NCBI RefSeq assembly: GCF_947499945.1
Contig: NZ_CANMQD010000005.1
Span: 1 to 64,000 of the forward strand
Length of the DNA: 64,000 nucleotides
Source: an uncultured Sulfitobacter sp.
Lineage (GTDB): Bacteria; Pseudomonadota; Alphaproteobacteria; Rhodobacterales; Rhodobacteraceae
Direction of reading: 5' to 3'
Position numbers and translations under genes: made by a program. Below, one piece after another: positions 1 through 9,511 of the stretch (position 1 is the first letter of the stretch; every line of letters starts with the position of its first letter). The notes beneath the pieces are model-generated. The model had not been told where the DNA came from. It was given only the letters and a program-made list of their open reading frames with translations, and did no database searches.

Positions 1-1002
1 AATTTGCAAAGTGTCTTCCGCACGCCATTCCACGATCCTGAGAAAAACAGAGAACCCGTCACCAAGGTTAGGCCGTGCTCCAGAGGAGCTGTTCAGGCTG
101 AAATATGCATCGACGCGCTGCTCTTCTATCCCTAACGCAGAGACTTTTGTGCGTGCTTTAGGGTCAATCCGTTCAAGCCTTGCTTCCAAAACCGCGTCAC
201 CGCCCCACCGCTCTACGTAGGCTAGTGTACCAGGTTCAAGGCGGACGGCGTCATTGGACAGAATATCCGCCACCAGTTCAAGCTGGTCGGGATCACCAAT
301 ACTCACAAGCGGTGCACCAATAGCAACGGGTCGCTCGCTTATAGCGGCCACTGACAGAACAATGCCATCAATCGGGGATGTCAGCTGAACACAGCAGCTC
401 TCTGGCGTTGAACCCACATCATTGGGCGACAACAGACTGGCCCTTGCGCGTTCAATTGTTCCGTTGGCCATCTCAATCCTTGCCTGCGCAGCCTCAATGG
501 CGGCGTTTGCAACGGCCAGTCTTTGTGTGTCGTCCTCCAATCGGGTGATTGAAGCCACGCCACGTGTAACCAATGCCTGCGTCCGCTCAAACTGCGACTG
601 CGCAAAGCGTTGCATTTCCTGAGCCTGTTTCAGGTCCGCCAGCGCGACATGCTGTGCCGCCAGCGCTTCTTGCAAGGAGGCCTCTGCTTGCAGTTGCGCG
701 CGTGCATCCAAGAAACCCGCCGAGGCAGGGCGGACAATTGCAACGACTGTCTCACCTGCACGCACTTTGTCTCCCTCGGCAACCGGCGAACGCAACGCGG
801 TACCCGAAATAGGCGAGGCCACCTCGAACAGGTCCCTTACCTGCGTTCGGCCATCTGCATTGATCGTAACTTCCAGCGGGCCCTGCGTGACCGCAGCCAG
901 ATCGACGGCTACTGGATCTGTGCGGAAGCTAAAATAAGAAAGCCCGGCCACAAGCGTAACTCCGATGCCGATCAGCACAAGTGTGCGGGTTGAATAGCCC
1001 AT
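1..1002 (-). CDS. Periplasmic adaptor (HlyD/MacA-like) of an ABC exporter, 3' end outside window
   Basis: The reading frame stays open from the ATG at 1002 down to base 1 (334 codons), so the C-terminus is missing. An N-terminal membrane anchor lies at about residues 6-25. A biotinyl-lipoyl-like half follows (SPISGTALRSPVAEGDKV, about 63-80), then an Ala/Gln/Glu-rich stretch (about 95-165) predicted to form the adaptor's coiled-coil hairpin, then the second lipoyl half (SPIDGIVLS). Adaptors of this family bridge an inner-membrane ABC pump and an outer-membrane channel. The start codon lies four bases past the stop of the FtsX permease, and with the ATPase the three genes form one minus-strand operon of MacAB-like layout. 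The substrate cannot be read from the sequence. Confidence 0.85.
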   Translation of the reverse strand, partial: MGYSTRTLVLIGIGVTLVAGLSYFSFRTDPVAVDLAAVTQGPLEVTINADGRTQVRDLFEVASPISGTALRSPVAEGDKVRAGETVVAIVRPASAGFLDARAQLQAEASLQEALAAQHVALADLKQAQEMQRFAQSQFERTQALVTRGVASITRLEDDTQRLAVANAAIEAAQARIEMANGTIERARASLLSPNDVGSTPESCCVQLTSPIDGIVLSVAAISERPVAIGAPLVSIGDPDQLELVADILSNDAVRLEPGTLAYVERWGGDAVLEARLERIDPKARTKVSALGIEEQRVDAYFSLNSSSGARPNLGDGFSVFLRIVEWRAEDTLQI

Positions 1003-1006
1003 TTCT

Positions 1007-3382
1007 TTACTCCCTCGTTTTCATGACAGAAACCAAATCAAGCCGGTCTAGCCTACGGCGCACGATCATTACCGACGCAAATGCAGCACTCAGGACGACA
1101 AGGCTGGCAAGTGTGAACGTCGCCGGTTTCAAAACCAGCGGGATCGCGTATAAATCACTGGTAAAAGCGTTGGTCATCAAATGCGCGATTCCGGCCCCGA
1201 TCAGCCAGCCAAGGGGCTGCGCAAGCAACGCGATCAACATCATTTCTCCGACCAGAATATAGGATACTTCACCGCGACCAAAACCGAGGATGCGCAGGCT
1301 GGCCAATTCGCGTGCGCGTTCGGACAGTTGGATGCGGGCGGCATTATAGGTCACGCCAATGGTGATCAGGACAGCGACAACAATGTAGATCGTGTTCATC
1401 ACAACGATGTTCTGTTCAATAGTATCCTGAAACGAGCGGCGGTTTTCATTCATCTCAACAATGCCGGAGATCCGCGGCGTGTCTTTGACCGCAGCGTGCA
1501 GCGCCTCTGTTTGTTGATAATCCAGCGTAATATTCACAGTTGAGACGCGGGGTGCTTGCCGGAACAGCGCATTCATATACTCAAAATCCATATAGGCGCC
1601 CAAACCGAAATGCAGTTCCACTAAATTGGTGACGTCGACGCTGAAAGTCTCACGCCTCCCGCTAAGAAATTCGACTTCGATGCTATCGCCGTTTTGCACG
1701 TCAAGATGGACAGCAAGCCGTTCTGACAACACGATACCGCCGGGGGGCACATCAAGCGGATTGCGGTCTGCGTCAAGAACGCGGCTCAGATCGTTGCCGG
1801 GGCGGCGCGACTCCACGGCAACACGCTTGCTCAGATGACCATTGCGTAAAATGGCTGCGTGAAACTGCTGGCTTTCAGCTTGCAAAACGCCCGGGAGATT
1901 ACGGACGTCTTCCAATGCGGACTCCGGCACGTCTTCGGCAAAGAGCAACATCGCGTCTTGTCGGTTGGTTTGATAGAAGGCCAGATCAACAATCTCGTCG
2001 AGGGCATCATTTATAAATGTTGCTGCAATGACTGATGCAACGGCCAGTGCAAGGCCCAAGGAGGTCAAAAAACTGCGCAGCGGCCAACGCAGTAATGACC
2101 GCAGGATCATAACAGTTGATTGCGCCAGCCGCATCCGTGTCATTGCCTCATCAATGAACGACCGCTTAAAGCGGGGCGGAGCGGGGGGCTGCATCGCAAT
2201 CGCGGGGGCAAGTCTGGCAGCCTTGAGGGCAGCTTGCGCGGCACCCAAACTGGTGGTCAGCAAGCCGGCAAGACCGGATACAGCATAGACCCAATAAGAT
2301 ACGCGAAAGATCACAAACGGAAAATCAAAGAACTCAGCATATTGCGCCGCCGTTGTGCGGGCCAGCACCGTGCCAGCCAACCACCCAACCAGCACACCAA
2401 CCACCGCGATCAAAGCGGCAAGCATAAGGTAATGCAGGCAGATTTCGGTATTGGAATATCCGATGGCTTTTAACAGACCAATCTCGCTGCGCTCGAGCGC
2501 AATAATCCGGCTCATCACCATGCTGACCAAAAAACCGGAGATGGCAAAAAAGATTGGTGGCAAGATAGCAGCCATTCCTTTCAGTTGGCTGATTTCGGCA
2601 TCCAGAAACGCATCGGATTGTTGTATCGTGCGATCATAAGCGCCAAGGCCTCCGAAGGGGTCCAGCAACGTATCGAGAGCATCAATCACCGGAGCTGGCG
2701 TCATCCCAACGCTTAACGCAAGGGAGACATCGTTAAACGCACCCGTCATATCAAACGCCGCCGCAGCCGCCCGTTCAGGCATCCATATAATGCCAAAGGC
2801 AGCATTGTCCGGCATCAACGCGCCGGGACCGATTGTATAGACAAATTCAGGAGACAATGCAGTTCCGACAATCGTCAGATCGCGCTTTTGCCCTCTGAGG
2901 TTGGCGCTAAAGCTGTCACCGGGGACAAAGCCGTTGGCCTGCGCAAAAGGTTCGTTAACCACTATTTCATGGGTGCTAAGCGGGTTTGGAAATCTGCCCG
3001 TCATCAACAGCGGTACGTTTAACACCGGATTGGAGGCTTCTGGATAGGATAGTATCTTCCCAACAGCCGTTTTGGTTCGACCCGGAATATCCAAAATCGC
3101 CTCACCGGAAATTCGGGCCTCAACGCTCATCACACCATCAATGCGGGCAATTTCAGAAAGCAGAGACAAAGGGGCGCGCGTAGCATGGGCAAAAACATCG
3201 GCGAAGCGATTGCGCTCATAATAGGCGGTCCGCGTTTCCGATAATGCCGAGTACATGCCAACAGAGGTTAACAGGATCGCTACGCCACAGGCCAGCACCA
3301 AGGCGATCGCGGTGGCCTGAATCCAAAGCCGCTTAAAATCGCGCAGCAATTTGATGTCCAGAGCATGCATACCATTCACCAC
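1007..3382 (-). CDS. ABC transporter permease, FtsX/MacB-LolC superfamily (791 aa)
   Basis: Inner-membrane permease with two FtsX domains. The N-terminal transmembrane helix (about 17-40) is followed by a large periplasmic MacB_PCD-like domain, then helices near 275-300, 320-345 and 365-395. A second single helix (about 440-460) and a second periplasmic domain lead to the final helices near 665-785. The double-FtsX length of about 790 residues fits LolC/E-like or YbbP-like permeases rather than single-FtsX MacB. The gene overlaps the upstream ATPase by seven bases and is followed four bases later by the adaptor, so the three are co-translated. Such systems export lipoproteins, peptides or drugs by mechanotransmission. 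An ATG five codons in (the M of MHALDIK) is an alternative start. Confidence 0.88.
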   Translation of the reverse strand: MVNGMHALDIKLLRDFKRLWIQATAIALVLACGVAILLTSVGMYSALSETRTAYYERNRFADVFAHATRAPLSLLSEIARIDGVMSVEARISGEAILDIPGRTKTAVGKILSYPEASNPVLNVPLLMTGRFPNPLSTHEIVVNEPFAQANGFVPGDSFSANLRGQKRDLTIVGTALSPEFVYTIGPGALMPDNAAFGIIWMPERAAAAAFDMTGAFNDVSLALSVGMTPAPVIDALDTLLDPFGGLGAYDRTIQQSDAFLDAEISQLKGMAAILPPIFFAISGFLVSMVMSRIIALERSEIGLLKAIGYSNTEICLHYLMLAALIAVVGVLVGWLAGTVLARTTAAQYAEFFDFPFVIFRVSYWVYAVSGLAGLLTTSLGAAQAALKAARLAPAIAMQPPAPPRFKRSFIDEAMTRMRLAQSTVMILRSLLRWPLRSFLTSLGLALAVASVIAATFINDALDEIVDLAFYQTNRQDAMLLFAEDVPESALEDVRNLPGVLQAESQQFHAAILRNGHLSKRVAVESRRPGNDLSRVLDADRNPLDVPPGGIVLSERLAVHLDVQNGDSIEVEFLSGRRETFSVDVTNLVELHFGLGAYMDFEYMNALFRQAPRVSTVNITLDYQQTEALHAAVKDTPRISGIVEMNENRRSFQDTIEQNIVVMNTIYIVVAVLITIGVTYNAARIQLSERARELASLRILGFGRGEVSYILVGEMMLIALLAQPLGWLIGAGIAHLMTNAFTSDLYAIPLVLKPATFTLASLVVLSAAFASVMIVRRRLDRLDLVSVMKTRE

Positions 3383-4083
3383 ACAATCTCGGATGGGGCG
3401 AGGCGCGTTTTATTGATCCGCGTTTCGCTGATTTTGCCGTCTTGGAAAAAGATCACCCGATGTGCCATGCGCTGAATTTCAGCGTTGTGGGTGATGACTA
3501 CGGTGGTCGTGCCAAACCGTTCGTTGATGTCGCGCAGCACCTCCAGCACTTGAACGCCCGTAGTGCTGTCCAATGCGCCAGTCGGTTCATCACACAACAG
3601 AATTTGCGGACGCTTTGCGATGGCGCGGGCAATAGCAACACGTTGCTGTTCACCACCTGACATCTCGGATGGAAAATGATCCATCCGTTTGCCGAGTCCT
3701 ACTAATTCCAGCGCCTCTTCGGCAGGCATCGGGTCTGGTGAGACGTCAGTAACCAGTTGCACATTCTCCCGCGCAGTCAGACTCGGCACTAGATTGTAGA
3801 ATTGAAACACAAAGCCCACATGGTCACGCCGGTATTTGGTGAGCCCCCGATCGGACATGTTCGTCAGTTCGGTTTCATCAAACCAAACGCGTCCGTTAGT
3901 AGCATGATCCAGCCCCCCGAGGATGTTTAGAAGCGTTGATTTCCCACTGCCAGAAGGCCCAAGCAAAACAGTCAGTTCACCTTTGAACAGTTCAAGATCC
4001 ACACCGTCCAAGGCATAGACTTTCACATCACCAGTATCATAGACTTTTGTGACACCTTCAGTTCGGAAAATGATGTCTGGCAC
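3376..4083 (-). CDS. ABC transporter ATP-binding protein (LolD/MacB-N type, 235 aa)
   Basis: Cytoplasmic ATPase that energises the adjoining FtsX permease. Walker [10 protein letters not shown] is at residues 42-50, the ABC signature SGGEQQR at 142-148, and Walker [13 protein letters not shown] at 161-172. The motif set and the length of about 235 residues are typical of the LolD/MacB/FtsE branch. The start is a GTG at 4083 preceded by AGGAG at about 4090-4094 on the minus strand. It is the first gene of the three-gene export operon. An FNR-like palindrome (4133-4146) and a TAATAT -10 candidate lie upstream. Confidence 0.93.
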   Translation of the reverse strand: MPDIIFRTEGVTKVYDTGDVKVYALDGVDLELFKGELTVLLGPSGSGKSTLLNILGGLDHATNGRVWFDETELTNMSDRGLTKYRRDHVGFVFQFYNLVPSLTARENVQLVTDVSPDPMPAEEALELVGLGKRMDHFPSEMSGGEQQRVAIARAIAKRPQILLCDEPTGALDSTTGVQVLEVLRDINERFGTTTVVITHNAEIQRMAHRVIFFQDGKISETRINKTRLAPSEIVW

Positions 4084-4132
4084 GATTTGCTCCTATTTGA
4101 AGGCCATATTACGGAACGTGAAGAGGGCGACA

Positions 4133-4146
4133 TTGATCAATCTCAA
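4133..4146. promoter_or_regulatory. FNR/FnrL-like palindrome upstream of the ABC export operon
   Basis: TTGATCAATCTCAA fits the core TTGA-N6-TCAA, with one mismatch to TTGAT-N4-ATCAA. Read towards the minus-strand ATPase gene, a centre at -41.5 places the -12 to -7 hexamer one base away from TAATAT (4106-4111). That is the spacing of a class II FNR promoter. The rest of the gap 4084-4348 shows no gene. Confidence 0.42.
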
Positions 4147-4348
4147 TACGCATCAAGCGAGCGCCGCAGCGCCTGAGCATAACAGACGATCTCAGCGATT
4201 ATCTGGCTAAAGGTTTGATTGCATCGTTTGTTCGAGATTTTCATTATGTACTAAAAGAACTAAATTCATTCAGTCAAAGTGACCGTTTAATATCGAAAAC
4301 GAAACTCTCAGTAATGATTGTTCAACAGTCAAAACCACCGCTTGGTTT

Positions 4349-5392
4349 TTACATCGTGGTTAATATCACTTCTGCCGGATCGCGGCGCACTGTTGCGTCC
4401 ACCTGTTTAGTGGCCCGTCCAATCCGAATTAGAATTTGCGGTTCTTTCTGTAGTCCCGACAGCGCTTTTACTTCTGGCCTCAGCGGATCAGTTTCGATGG
4501 GTTGGTTGAGATAGGACAGCGACAATCCGGCCGATGTTGTAAGAAGCGCAATTTGCCCAAGGGCACGACCGGTGTTGATCCAACCCTCAGGTGTCTCAGA
4601 ACTGGCAATGATGAAAAGGGCAGGCGTAGCCGATACTATTTTTTCTTTGTCCGCCGCTGCAATCCCTTTGCCGATGTCAAAAGTCCTAATCACAAAACCA
4701 CCCACACTTGAAAGGATGTCGGGCATGCCAAAGCTTGCGCCTGACATACCGTCGTGACTGTGCGAACGCCGCGAATGCACCCACGATCCAAGTTCGCGCC
4801 GAAAGTGGGGATCTGCAAACTGAACCTGATCTCCTTCAGCGACGAGCGCCGCAATTGCCAGCCTGTCCTCTAGGTCTTCGATGCACGCAAGCTCGACGTC
4901 GACGGACGCCGCAAAAGTCTTACAGTCCAACAAAATACTATCTGGTAATTCTTCCATTTCAAACGCCGTCCGGTTCGTACGCCGGTCAGGTATCGCTCTG
5001 AACAGCGCCTGATCTTGTTGGGTTGGTTTTTCGCCTTTCGAAAAACCGATACGTGCAAGAGTGTCGCTGTCAGGTCCATCAGGCATTATACTGACTTCGG
5101 TTGAAAGGCCGAACTTGCGGGCTGCGACCTCGAGAAACCTAACGGCGGCGCCGCAGCTTATTGTTAATTCGCGGTCATGAGGATCTACAACGGGAAGAGC
5201 GCGGGTGCGGTCTGCGATCACATCAACAAACTGATCCCCTATGCGAAACAGCCAAGGTTGGGTATTATGTCCTGACGGCGCCAAGACCGCGTAACCGATT
5301 AAGAATTTGATCTGACCGGGCAACTTGGCCGTGACCGGAAAATTATTTTCGTCAATTCCCCAAAGGGAATGTGGATGGTTGATCATTTGCAT
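4349..5392 (-). CDS. Acg-family FMN-binding nitroreductase (347 aa)
   Basis: Nitroreductase-fold flavoprotein of the Acg family, named for mycobacterial Acg (Rv2032). The N-terminal APSGHNTQPWLF (about residues 37-48) is the family's FMN/phosphate-contacting signature. IPDRRTNRTAFE (about 136-147) and the C-terminal GRALGQIALLTTSAGLS segment are also typical, and the length of about 340 residues matches. Acg-type proteins are thought to be dimeric flavin-binding stress proteins. Some members have lost conventional nitroreductase activity and may sequester flavin, so the actual reaction is uncertain. In mycobacteria these genes are induced by hypoxia, in keeping with the FNR-like sites around this locus. 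The gene is transcribed alone on the minus strand. A perfect FNR-type box lies about 365 bases upstream. Confidence 0.88.
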   Translation of the reverse strand: MQMINHPHSLWGIDENNFPVTAKLPGQIKFLIGYAVLAPSGHNTQPWLFRIGDQFVDVIADRTRALPVVDPHDRELTISCGAAVRFLEVAARKFGLSTEVSIMPDGPDSDTLARIGFSKGEKPTQQDQALFRAIPDRRTNRTAFEMEELPDSILLDCKTFAASVDVELACIEDLEDRLAIAALVAEGDQVQFADPHFRRELGSWVHSRRSHSHDGMSGASFGMPDILSSVGGFVIRTFDIGKGIAAADKEKIVSATPALFIIASSETPEGWINTGRALGQIALLTTSAGLSLSYLNQPIETDPLRPEVKALSGLQKEPQILIRIGRATKQVDATVRRDPAEVILTTM

Positions 5393-6151
5393 TTCCTCTT
5401 ATCGGGGCATGCGTGAAGATGGGTATTCGATCGGGATCGGTTTCTGATCCAACTGCGAACATCGCGAGGTTTCATTTGAAAATATGAGGTTATGCCATGT
5501 TACTCTCCAATACCGTGGCCGCGCCACTTTGTGGGATGCCGTCAAGAAAAAGGCACGCCACTCTACAGAACCACTCCGCAAAAGTAGGTGTGATAATAGC
5601 CCTTCCTTGGTGTCGAGCCCAAATACAGTCAGAGTAAACAGAGGCCAGGATCGAAATAGTTACTGAGGGATTGAAAAGCTGATTTACGCCCGGCTCATCA
5701 TGAACCCCGCCATGAAATGCGTTCATTTTACGGATGTTCCCTCATTGGAAATTGACAAAAATCAACACACCGCAGCGATTTCCAATTTGGCTATAGTCCA
5801 TTCAAACGTTAGAATTCTCGGACGCGTGTGCAGCAGCCTGAAGACCACGAAAGTTTTCTTCTCAGTGGCCCAACAATCGAGCAACGTGTTATTCAAAAAA
5901 GCTTTTGAGGTGGCGGAACATGGCAGTGCGCCAAGGACAGTGTGTTGCCAAGTCATCGGTTTAATCTGAAATATCGAGGCGATAAGGTAGACTTGCGCAG
6001 CAACATTCAGGGACCTGAGTATTTTTCACAGGTGCCGAACTTGGAGCTGCAATGCCCAACAGGGTCAGGACGCCGGACCTACCGAGGATCGCTCGCAAGC
6101 AATACTCACACTGGGTTTACGACAACACTCCTTCCTATGCTTTTGCAACCC
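5393..6151. other. Intergenic gap without a recognisable gene
   Basis: About 760 bases separate the nitroreductase start from the stop of the CPBP protease. Short open frames occur on both strands (for example 5490-5726 minus and 5700-5969 plus), but none shows a ribosome-binding site, a domain or convincing composition. The one supportable element is the FNR-type box at 5752-5765. Confidence 0.5.
5752..5765. promoter_or_regulatory. Canonical FnrL box (TTGAC-N4-ATCAA) with minus-strand -10
   Basis: TTGACAAAAATCAA is a full match to the alphaproteobacterial FnrL consensus. On the minus strand TAAAAT (5725-5730) lies within one base of the position expected for a class II promoter centred at -41.5, giving a predicted transcript start near 5717. 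The next annotated gene in that direction is the nitroreductase, so the product would be a long leader, a small RNA, or the trace of a lost gene. Confidence 0.55.
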
Positions 6152-6997
6152 TCACGGCGCACCCAGCCTACCACGTGTCGCGACCAGAAGGACTGCCACT
6201 GAACCAACCAGCACCGACGTCATCAGGGTCAGCAACGTTTGATAGCTTTGACCGGAAAGTGCCTCTGGACCAACGAGCACCAGAAGCCAGTTGGCAGTGT
6301 TGTAACTGCCATGCAGCAGGATACAGAGCAAAATGCTTTTGGTTTGATTAAACAGCCACGTATACCAAAATGCGTGGACCGTGATGCTGACCAATGTGAC
6401 ACCAACCAAGATCAGTAAAGCACTTGCGGGCATTTCCCCGGACATGACCTGTGGATTGCTAAGTAGGATTGGCGCATGCCAAACCCCCCAAATCAGCCCA
6501 AGTATTAGTGTTGCTATGACAGGCGGGTGTGATTTCATTAGTTCCAGTAAAGCAAATCCGCGCCATCCCGGTTCTTCGTTGCCACCCCCCAAAATCGTCA
6601 TGAAGGCAAGTGTGGGGACATAACTGCTCAGGCGTTCTGGCAAAATGCCCACGTCTAAATCGTAGCCTAAGGCCAAATAAAACCCGGACATGATCCCGAT
6701 AAGAAACGTAGGGAACAATAGCGCAAAGACATACCAAACCGGATGCACCCGCCATTTGAATAATGATGCGATCCATGTCCTCACGGAACCTCCCCGCAAT
6801 GCCACGAGTATAAGGGCGGAGATCATCGGACCAAACGCGCCAGCAAGGTGCGCTATTTGCGCAAAATCTGACTCCAATATCATGCCTGCAGGAATCCAGA
6901 ATGCCCAAGATATGCTATACGAGAGAATGACAAACAGAACGATCGGATGAACGACTGCCCATCGCTTCAATTTATCAGATGTCATTGATTTCTTCAT
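6152..6997 (-). CDS. CPBP-family intramembrane metalloprotease (281 aa)
   Basis: Polytopic membrane protein of the CPBP (CAAX protease / bacteriocin-processing, Abi) family. The catalytic motifs are present: EEPGWRG with E141, E142 and R146; H174 in GLIWGVWHAP; and the third motif ending LLHGSYN with H229. About seven or eight hydrophobic segments span the protein. Family members cleave within the membrane and act in bacteriocin immunity, processing or stress signalling; the substrate here is unknown. It is a single minus-strand gene, divergent from the DUF6544-like gene. The gap between them holds an FNR-like palindrome (7064-7077). Confidence 0.92.
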   Translation of the reverse strand: MKKSMTSDKLKRWAVVHPIVLFVILSYSISWAFWIPAGMILESDFAQIAHLAGAFGPMISALILVALRGGSVRTWIASLFKWRVHPVWYVFALLFPTFLIGIMSGFYLALGYDLDVGILPERLSSYVPTLAFMTILGGGNEEPGWRGFALLELMKSHPPVIATLILGLIWGVWHAPILLSNPQVMSGEMPASALLILVGVTLVSITVHAFWYTWLFNQTKSILLCILLHGSYNTANWLLVLVGPEALSGQSYQTLLTLMTSVLVGSVAVLLVATRGRLGAP

Positions 6998-7063
6998 CCT
7001 GAGATACGCCCCAGCTTTACGACCCTCATTTAGATATTATCCACGATTCAAGCTCAGTCTTGG

Positions 7064-7077
7064 TTGAGCAAAATCAA
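7064..7077. promoter_or_regulatory. FNR-like palindrome between the divergent CPBP and DUF6544-like genes
   Basis: TTGAGCAAAATCAA fits TTGA-N6-TCAA (one mismatch to the full FnrL consensus). For the minus-strand CPBP gene, GATAAT (7036-7041) falls exactly at -12 to -7 if the box is centred at -41.5. For the plus-strand gene only a weak TAACGT is correctly placed. Confidence 0.4.
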
Positions 7078-7141
7078 AACGACATCTTGTTGGTAGGCTA
7101 ACGTCTAGCCGCAAAAGTGGATTGGTTCGGAGACTACGCCT

Positions 7142-7996
7142 ATGGGTAAGTGGATATTTATTGGAACCCTCACCCTGATCTTCGCAGGAGCGGTAATCTG
7201 GGTCGTGGCAAACGTGCGATACCGCAAAGTGATGGCGCAAGCCGAGGTCGCGTGGTCTGATCTTGCGGCACGCAACACAAGCAAGCCCTTAGTCTATAGC
7301 GCAAATTTGGTCGCCGATCTTCCCGAGGTCGCTCAGCGGTATTTTAACCACGCGATAGCGTCTGGAACGCCGCTTTACCTGCGCGCCGAACTCGCGATGT
7401 CGGGCGAGTTTCTTTTGGGTGAGAAAGATAAGCAGCAATCTTATGCAATGCAGGCACGCCAGATTTTGGCGCCCCCAAACGCATTTGTTTGGATTGCTGA
7501 AATGACGAATGGTCCGGTCCGTATCAATGGCAGCGACGGTCTATACAACAAGCATGGTTGGACTCGCTTTTGGATGTTTCAATCTTTGCCGTTGGTTCAG
7601 GTGGCCGCTACGCCAGACCTTGACCGTGCCGCTGCTGCTCGCCCCGCAATCGAAGCGATCTGGGTGCCCGCAACACTTCTACCCGCAAATGGCGCTGTTT
7701 GGGTTCAGACAGGAGCGAATACGGCCAAGGTAATATTTGGCGAAGGTGCCGAAGCGCGCACTCTTTTCCTAAAGATTGCAGTAAGCGGCGCGTTGGAGGA
7801 GGTTTGGACCGAGCGGTGGAGCGATGCGAACCCTGCAAAGATCTACCAAATGCAGCCATTTGGCGGGATCACCGAAGCGCAAAGACAATTTGGAGGCTAC
7901 ACAATTCCCTCTCAGGTCACCGTTGGGAACCAATTTGGAACCCCCGACTTCCTTCCCTTTTTCAGAGCTGATTTGACCTCTGTGCGTTACTTTTGA
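7142..7996 (+). CDS. Membrane-anchored DUF6544-family protein (284 aa)
   Basis: One N-terminal transmembrane helix (about residues 4-25) anchors a soluble domain that should lie outside the cytoplasm. The soluble part resembles the DUF6544 family: LPEVAQRYFNHAI near residue 60, then alternating strands rich in Trp and aromatic residues (FVWIAEM, GWTRFWMF), ending GYTIPSQVTVGN near residue 265. The family's function is not known. The ATG at 7142 has only a weak upstream purine stretch. It is monocistronic and divergent from the CPBP protease. Confidence 0.65.
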   Translation: MGKWIFIGTLTLIFAGAVIWVVANVRYRKVMAQAEVAWSDLAARNTSKPLVYSANLVADLPEVAQRYFNHAIASGTPLYLRAELAMSGEFLLGEKDKQQSYAMQARQILAPPNAFVWIAEMTNGPVRINGSDGLYNKHGWTRFWMFQSLPLVQVAATPDLDRAAAARPAIEAIWVPATLLPANGAVWVQTGANTAKVIFGEGAEARTLFLKIAVSGALEEVWTERWSDANPAKIYQMQPFGGITEAQRQFGGYTIPSQVTVGNQFGTPDFLPFFRADLTSVRYF

Positions 7997-8959
7997 CGGC
8001 GACAGTATGAACAGCGCCATCAGAAATTTCGGCTCCCTCCTTGTGATTTTTCCTCTGTTTTCTATCTGTGCGAATACTGTCGTTCCAAGCGGATCAAAGT
8101 GAGGCCCTGCGCTGCCAACGGCTCCAATCATTGGTCTTATGCATCAATCGCGCCATCGCTTGTGAACTTCTGCGCCATAAACCGACAGTGCGGATAACAT
8201 CAAAATTGGACTAATTATGAAGCATAGGAAGATAGCCGGACAGCATAAGGCTGCTGATGCCCCCATAGATGATGAGGCGATGGAGGCACAGGGCTGGGAC
8301 ACAGGTATCCGTGGCGGTATGCTAAATCGGCTGCCTTACGCGCTGCACCTAACGAAGAAACACCTGCAGATGCGGCGCAGACGGGAAAAGAAGCTCTCTA
8401 TTCCTTTCAGCATAACTCATCATCCAACGATTTGGTAGAACCTCTCATAGAGGTTATGCGATTGCATGATACTCAATTGTCCTAAGTCTTGGCTAACGTT
8501 TAAATTTGTGACGGCATCACGGACTGGCTTCAAATTAGAGCCCAGAGCCGCAAATTGGTATGCCTGCGTGCACTCATAGAATAAGAAATGCGCGTGAGCC
8601 TAATCGCAGAGCAGCCTACTGCAGTGCTGGTTGAGACTCGGCCTGTCTATATTGATGTAGACGCGACGCGCCCTCTAATTGTTAAAGATACGCAGCCAAT
8701 TACTGCGGGTGATGGGGTGACGTTTCATTGAGGAAAGTTGTGTGCTATTTTACTATAATCTAAAAATTTACCAACCCGTTGTTTTATATTATTAATGCTA
8801 AAAATTTTGCCATCAATAAGCACCTGATAGCAGCGAAAACTAGAGTGCCTGTCTTTTAGGCTTTTTGGAGATTTCGATTATCTTTCTTATGGTTAATTTG
8901 TGGTTGCGCGTTATGGTTGAGTTTCTATTATTGAGTAGGTAGAAAATTTTGAGGGTGTA
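7997..8959. other. Long leader region before the RTX operon; mostly non-coding
   Basis: About 960 bases carry no convincing gene. A 48-codon open frame (8588-8731 plus; starts MRVSLIAEQPTAVL) has plausible composition but no clear ribosome-binding site. The frame 8217-8438 looks random. A perfect 7-bp inverted repeat with a 3-base loop (AACCTCT/AGAGGTT) sits at 8439-8455 without a following T-run. From about 8740 to 8960 the sequence becomes clearly AT-rich, with TATAAT at 8754-8759 as a possible -10; no -35 hexamer is well spaced. This is the likely promoter zone of the acyltransferase/giant-protein operon. Confidence 0.45.
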
Positions 8960-8962
8960 GTG

Positions 8963-9511
8963 ATGTCGGATTCGCCGGGAGATTCCGTGAGCGCCGCGAA
9001 CGGGCAGGCAGCTTCGCCGGCTGGGTCTGATCCAGACGTCGCAAAGAAAATTGCAGGGTTGCGCTCGCAGGTGCGCGAGAGCTTTGGCAAGATCGTCATG
9101 ACAATGATGGTGTTACAACGCTACCGTCATCAATCCTTGGCTGATCTTACATCACTGGTTCTTGAACCGTTGATGCAGGATCGCATTGTTATGGCGCGTT
9201 CTACGGCACCGGATACGCCTGATCCTGACACCGCCGGCGTTGCCATTTGGGCCAGCGTTTCGGAAGAAGTTGATCAAAAAATCCGTGAACAGATTAAAAC
9301 GGGTACCTGGCCTGTGAAGCTGAAGGCAGAGGATTGGACCTCTGGCGATATTGCATGGCTGTTTGATGTTCTTGCTGCGGATACCCGAACAACGGGCGCA
9401 GTGATTGCCAATTTCCAGCAAGTTACCGAAGGGCGTGAACTGCGTATTCATCCAATTATCGGGCGGTTGGTTTCTCCTGAGATGTTAGAGAAAATGAAAA
9501 AAGCGTCATGA
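8963..9511 (+). CDS. HlyC-type toxin-activating lysine acyltransferase (182 aa)
   Basis: Predicted cytoplasmic enzyme that transfers an acyl chain from acyl-ACP to internal lysines of an RTX protein before export. Numbered from the GTG at 8960, the HlyC catalytic histidine (H23 in E. coli) corresponds to H57 in YRHQSL. The catalytic aspartate (D92 in HlyC) corresponds to D136 in AEDWTSGDIAWLFD, where AEDWTSGD is identical to HlyC. WASVSEEVDQK matches the family's W-A-x-x-S-x-E strand. An N-terminal extension of about 30 residues (Ser/Ala/Gly-rich) is unusual. ATG 8963 is preferred over GTG 8960 because GAGGG lies seven bases upstream of it. The gene heads the operon and overlaps the DUF4261 gene by four bases. 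The obvious target is the giant RTX protein. Confidence 0.85.
   Translation: MSDSPGDSVSAANGQAASPAGSDPDVAKKIAGLRSQVRESFGKIVMTMMVLQRYRHQSLADLTSLVLEPLMQDRIVMARSTAPDTPDPDTAGVAIWASVSEEVDQKIREQIKTGTWPVKLKAEDWTSGDIAWLFDVLAADTRTTGAVIANFQQVTEGRELRIHPIIGRLVSPEMLEKMKKAS

Noticed and set aside
8217..8438. 73-codon open frame upstream of the toxin operon
   Set aside because: Random-looking composition and no ribosome-binding site; kept only as part of the intergenic description.
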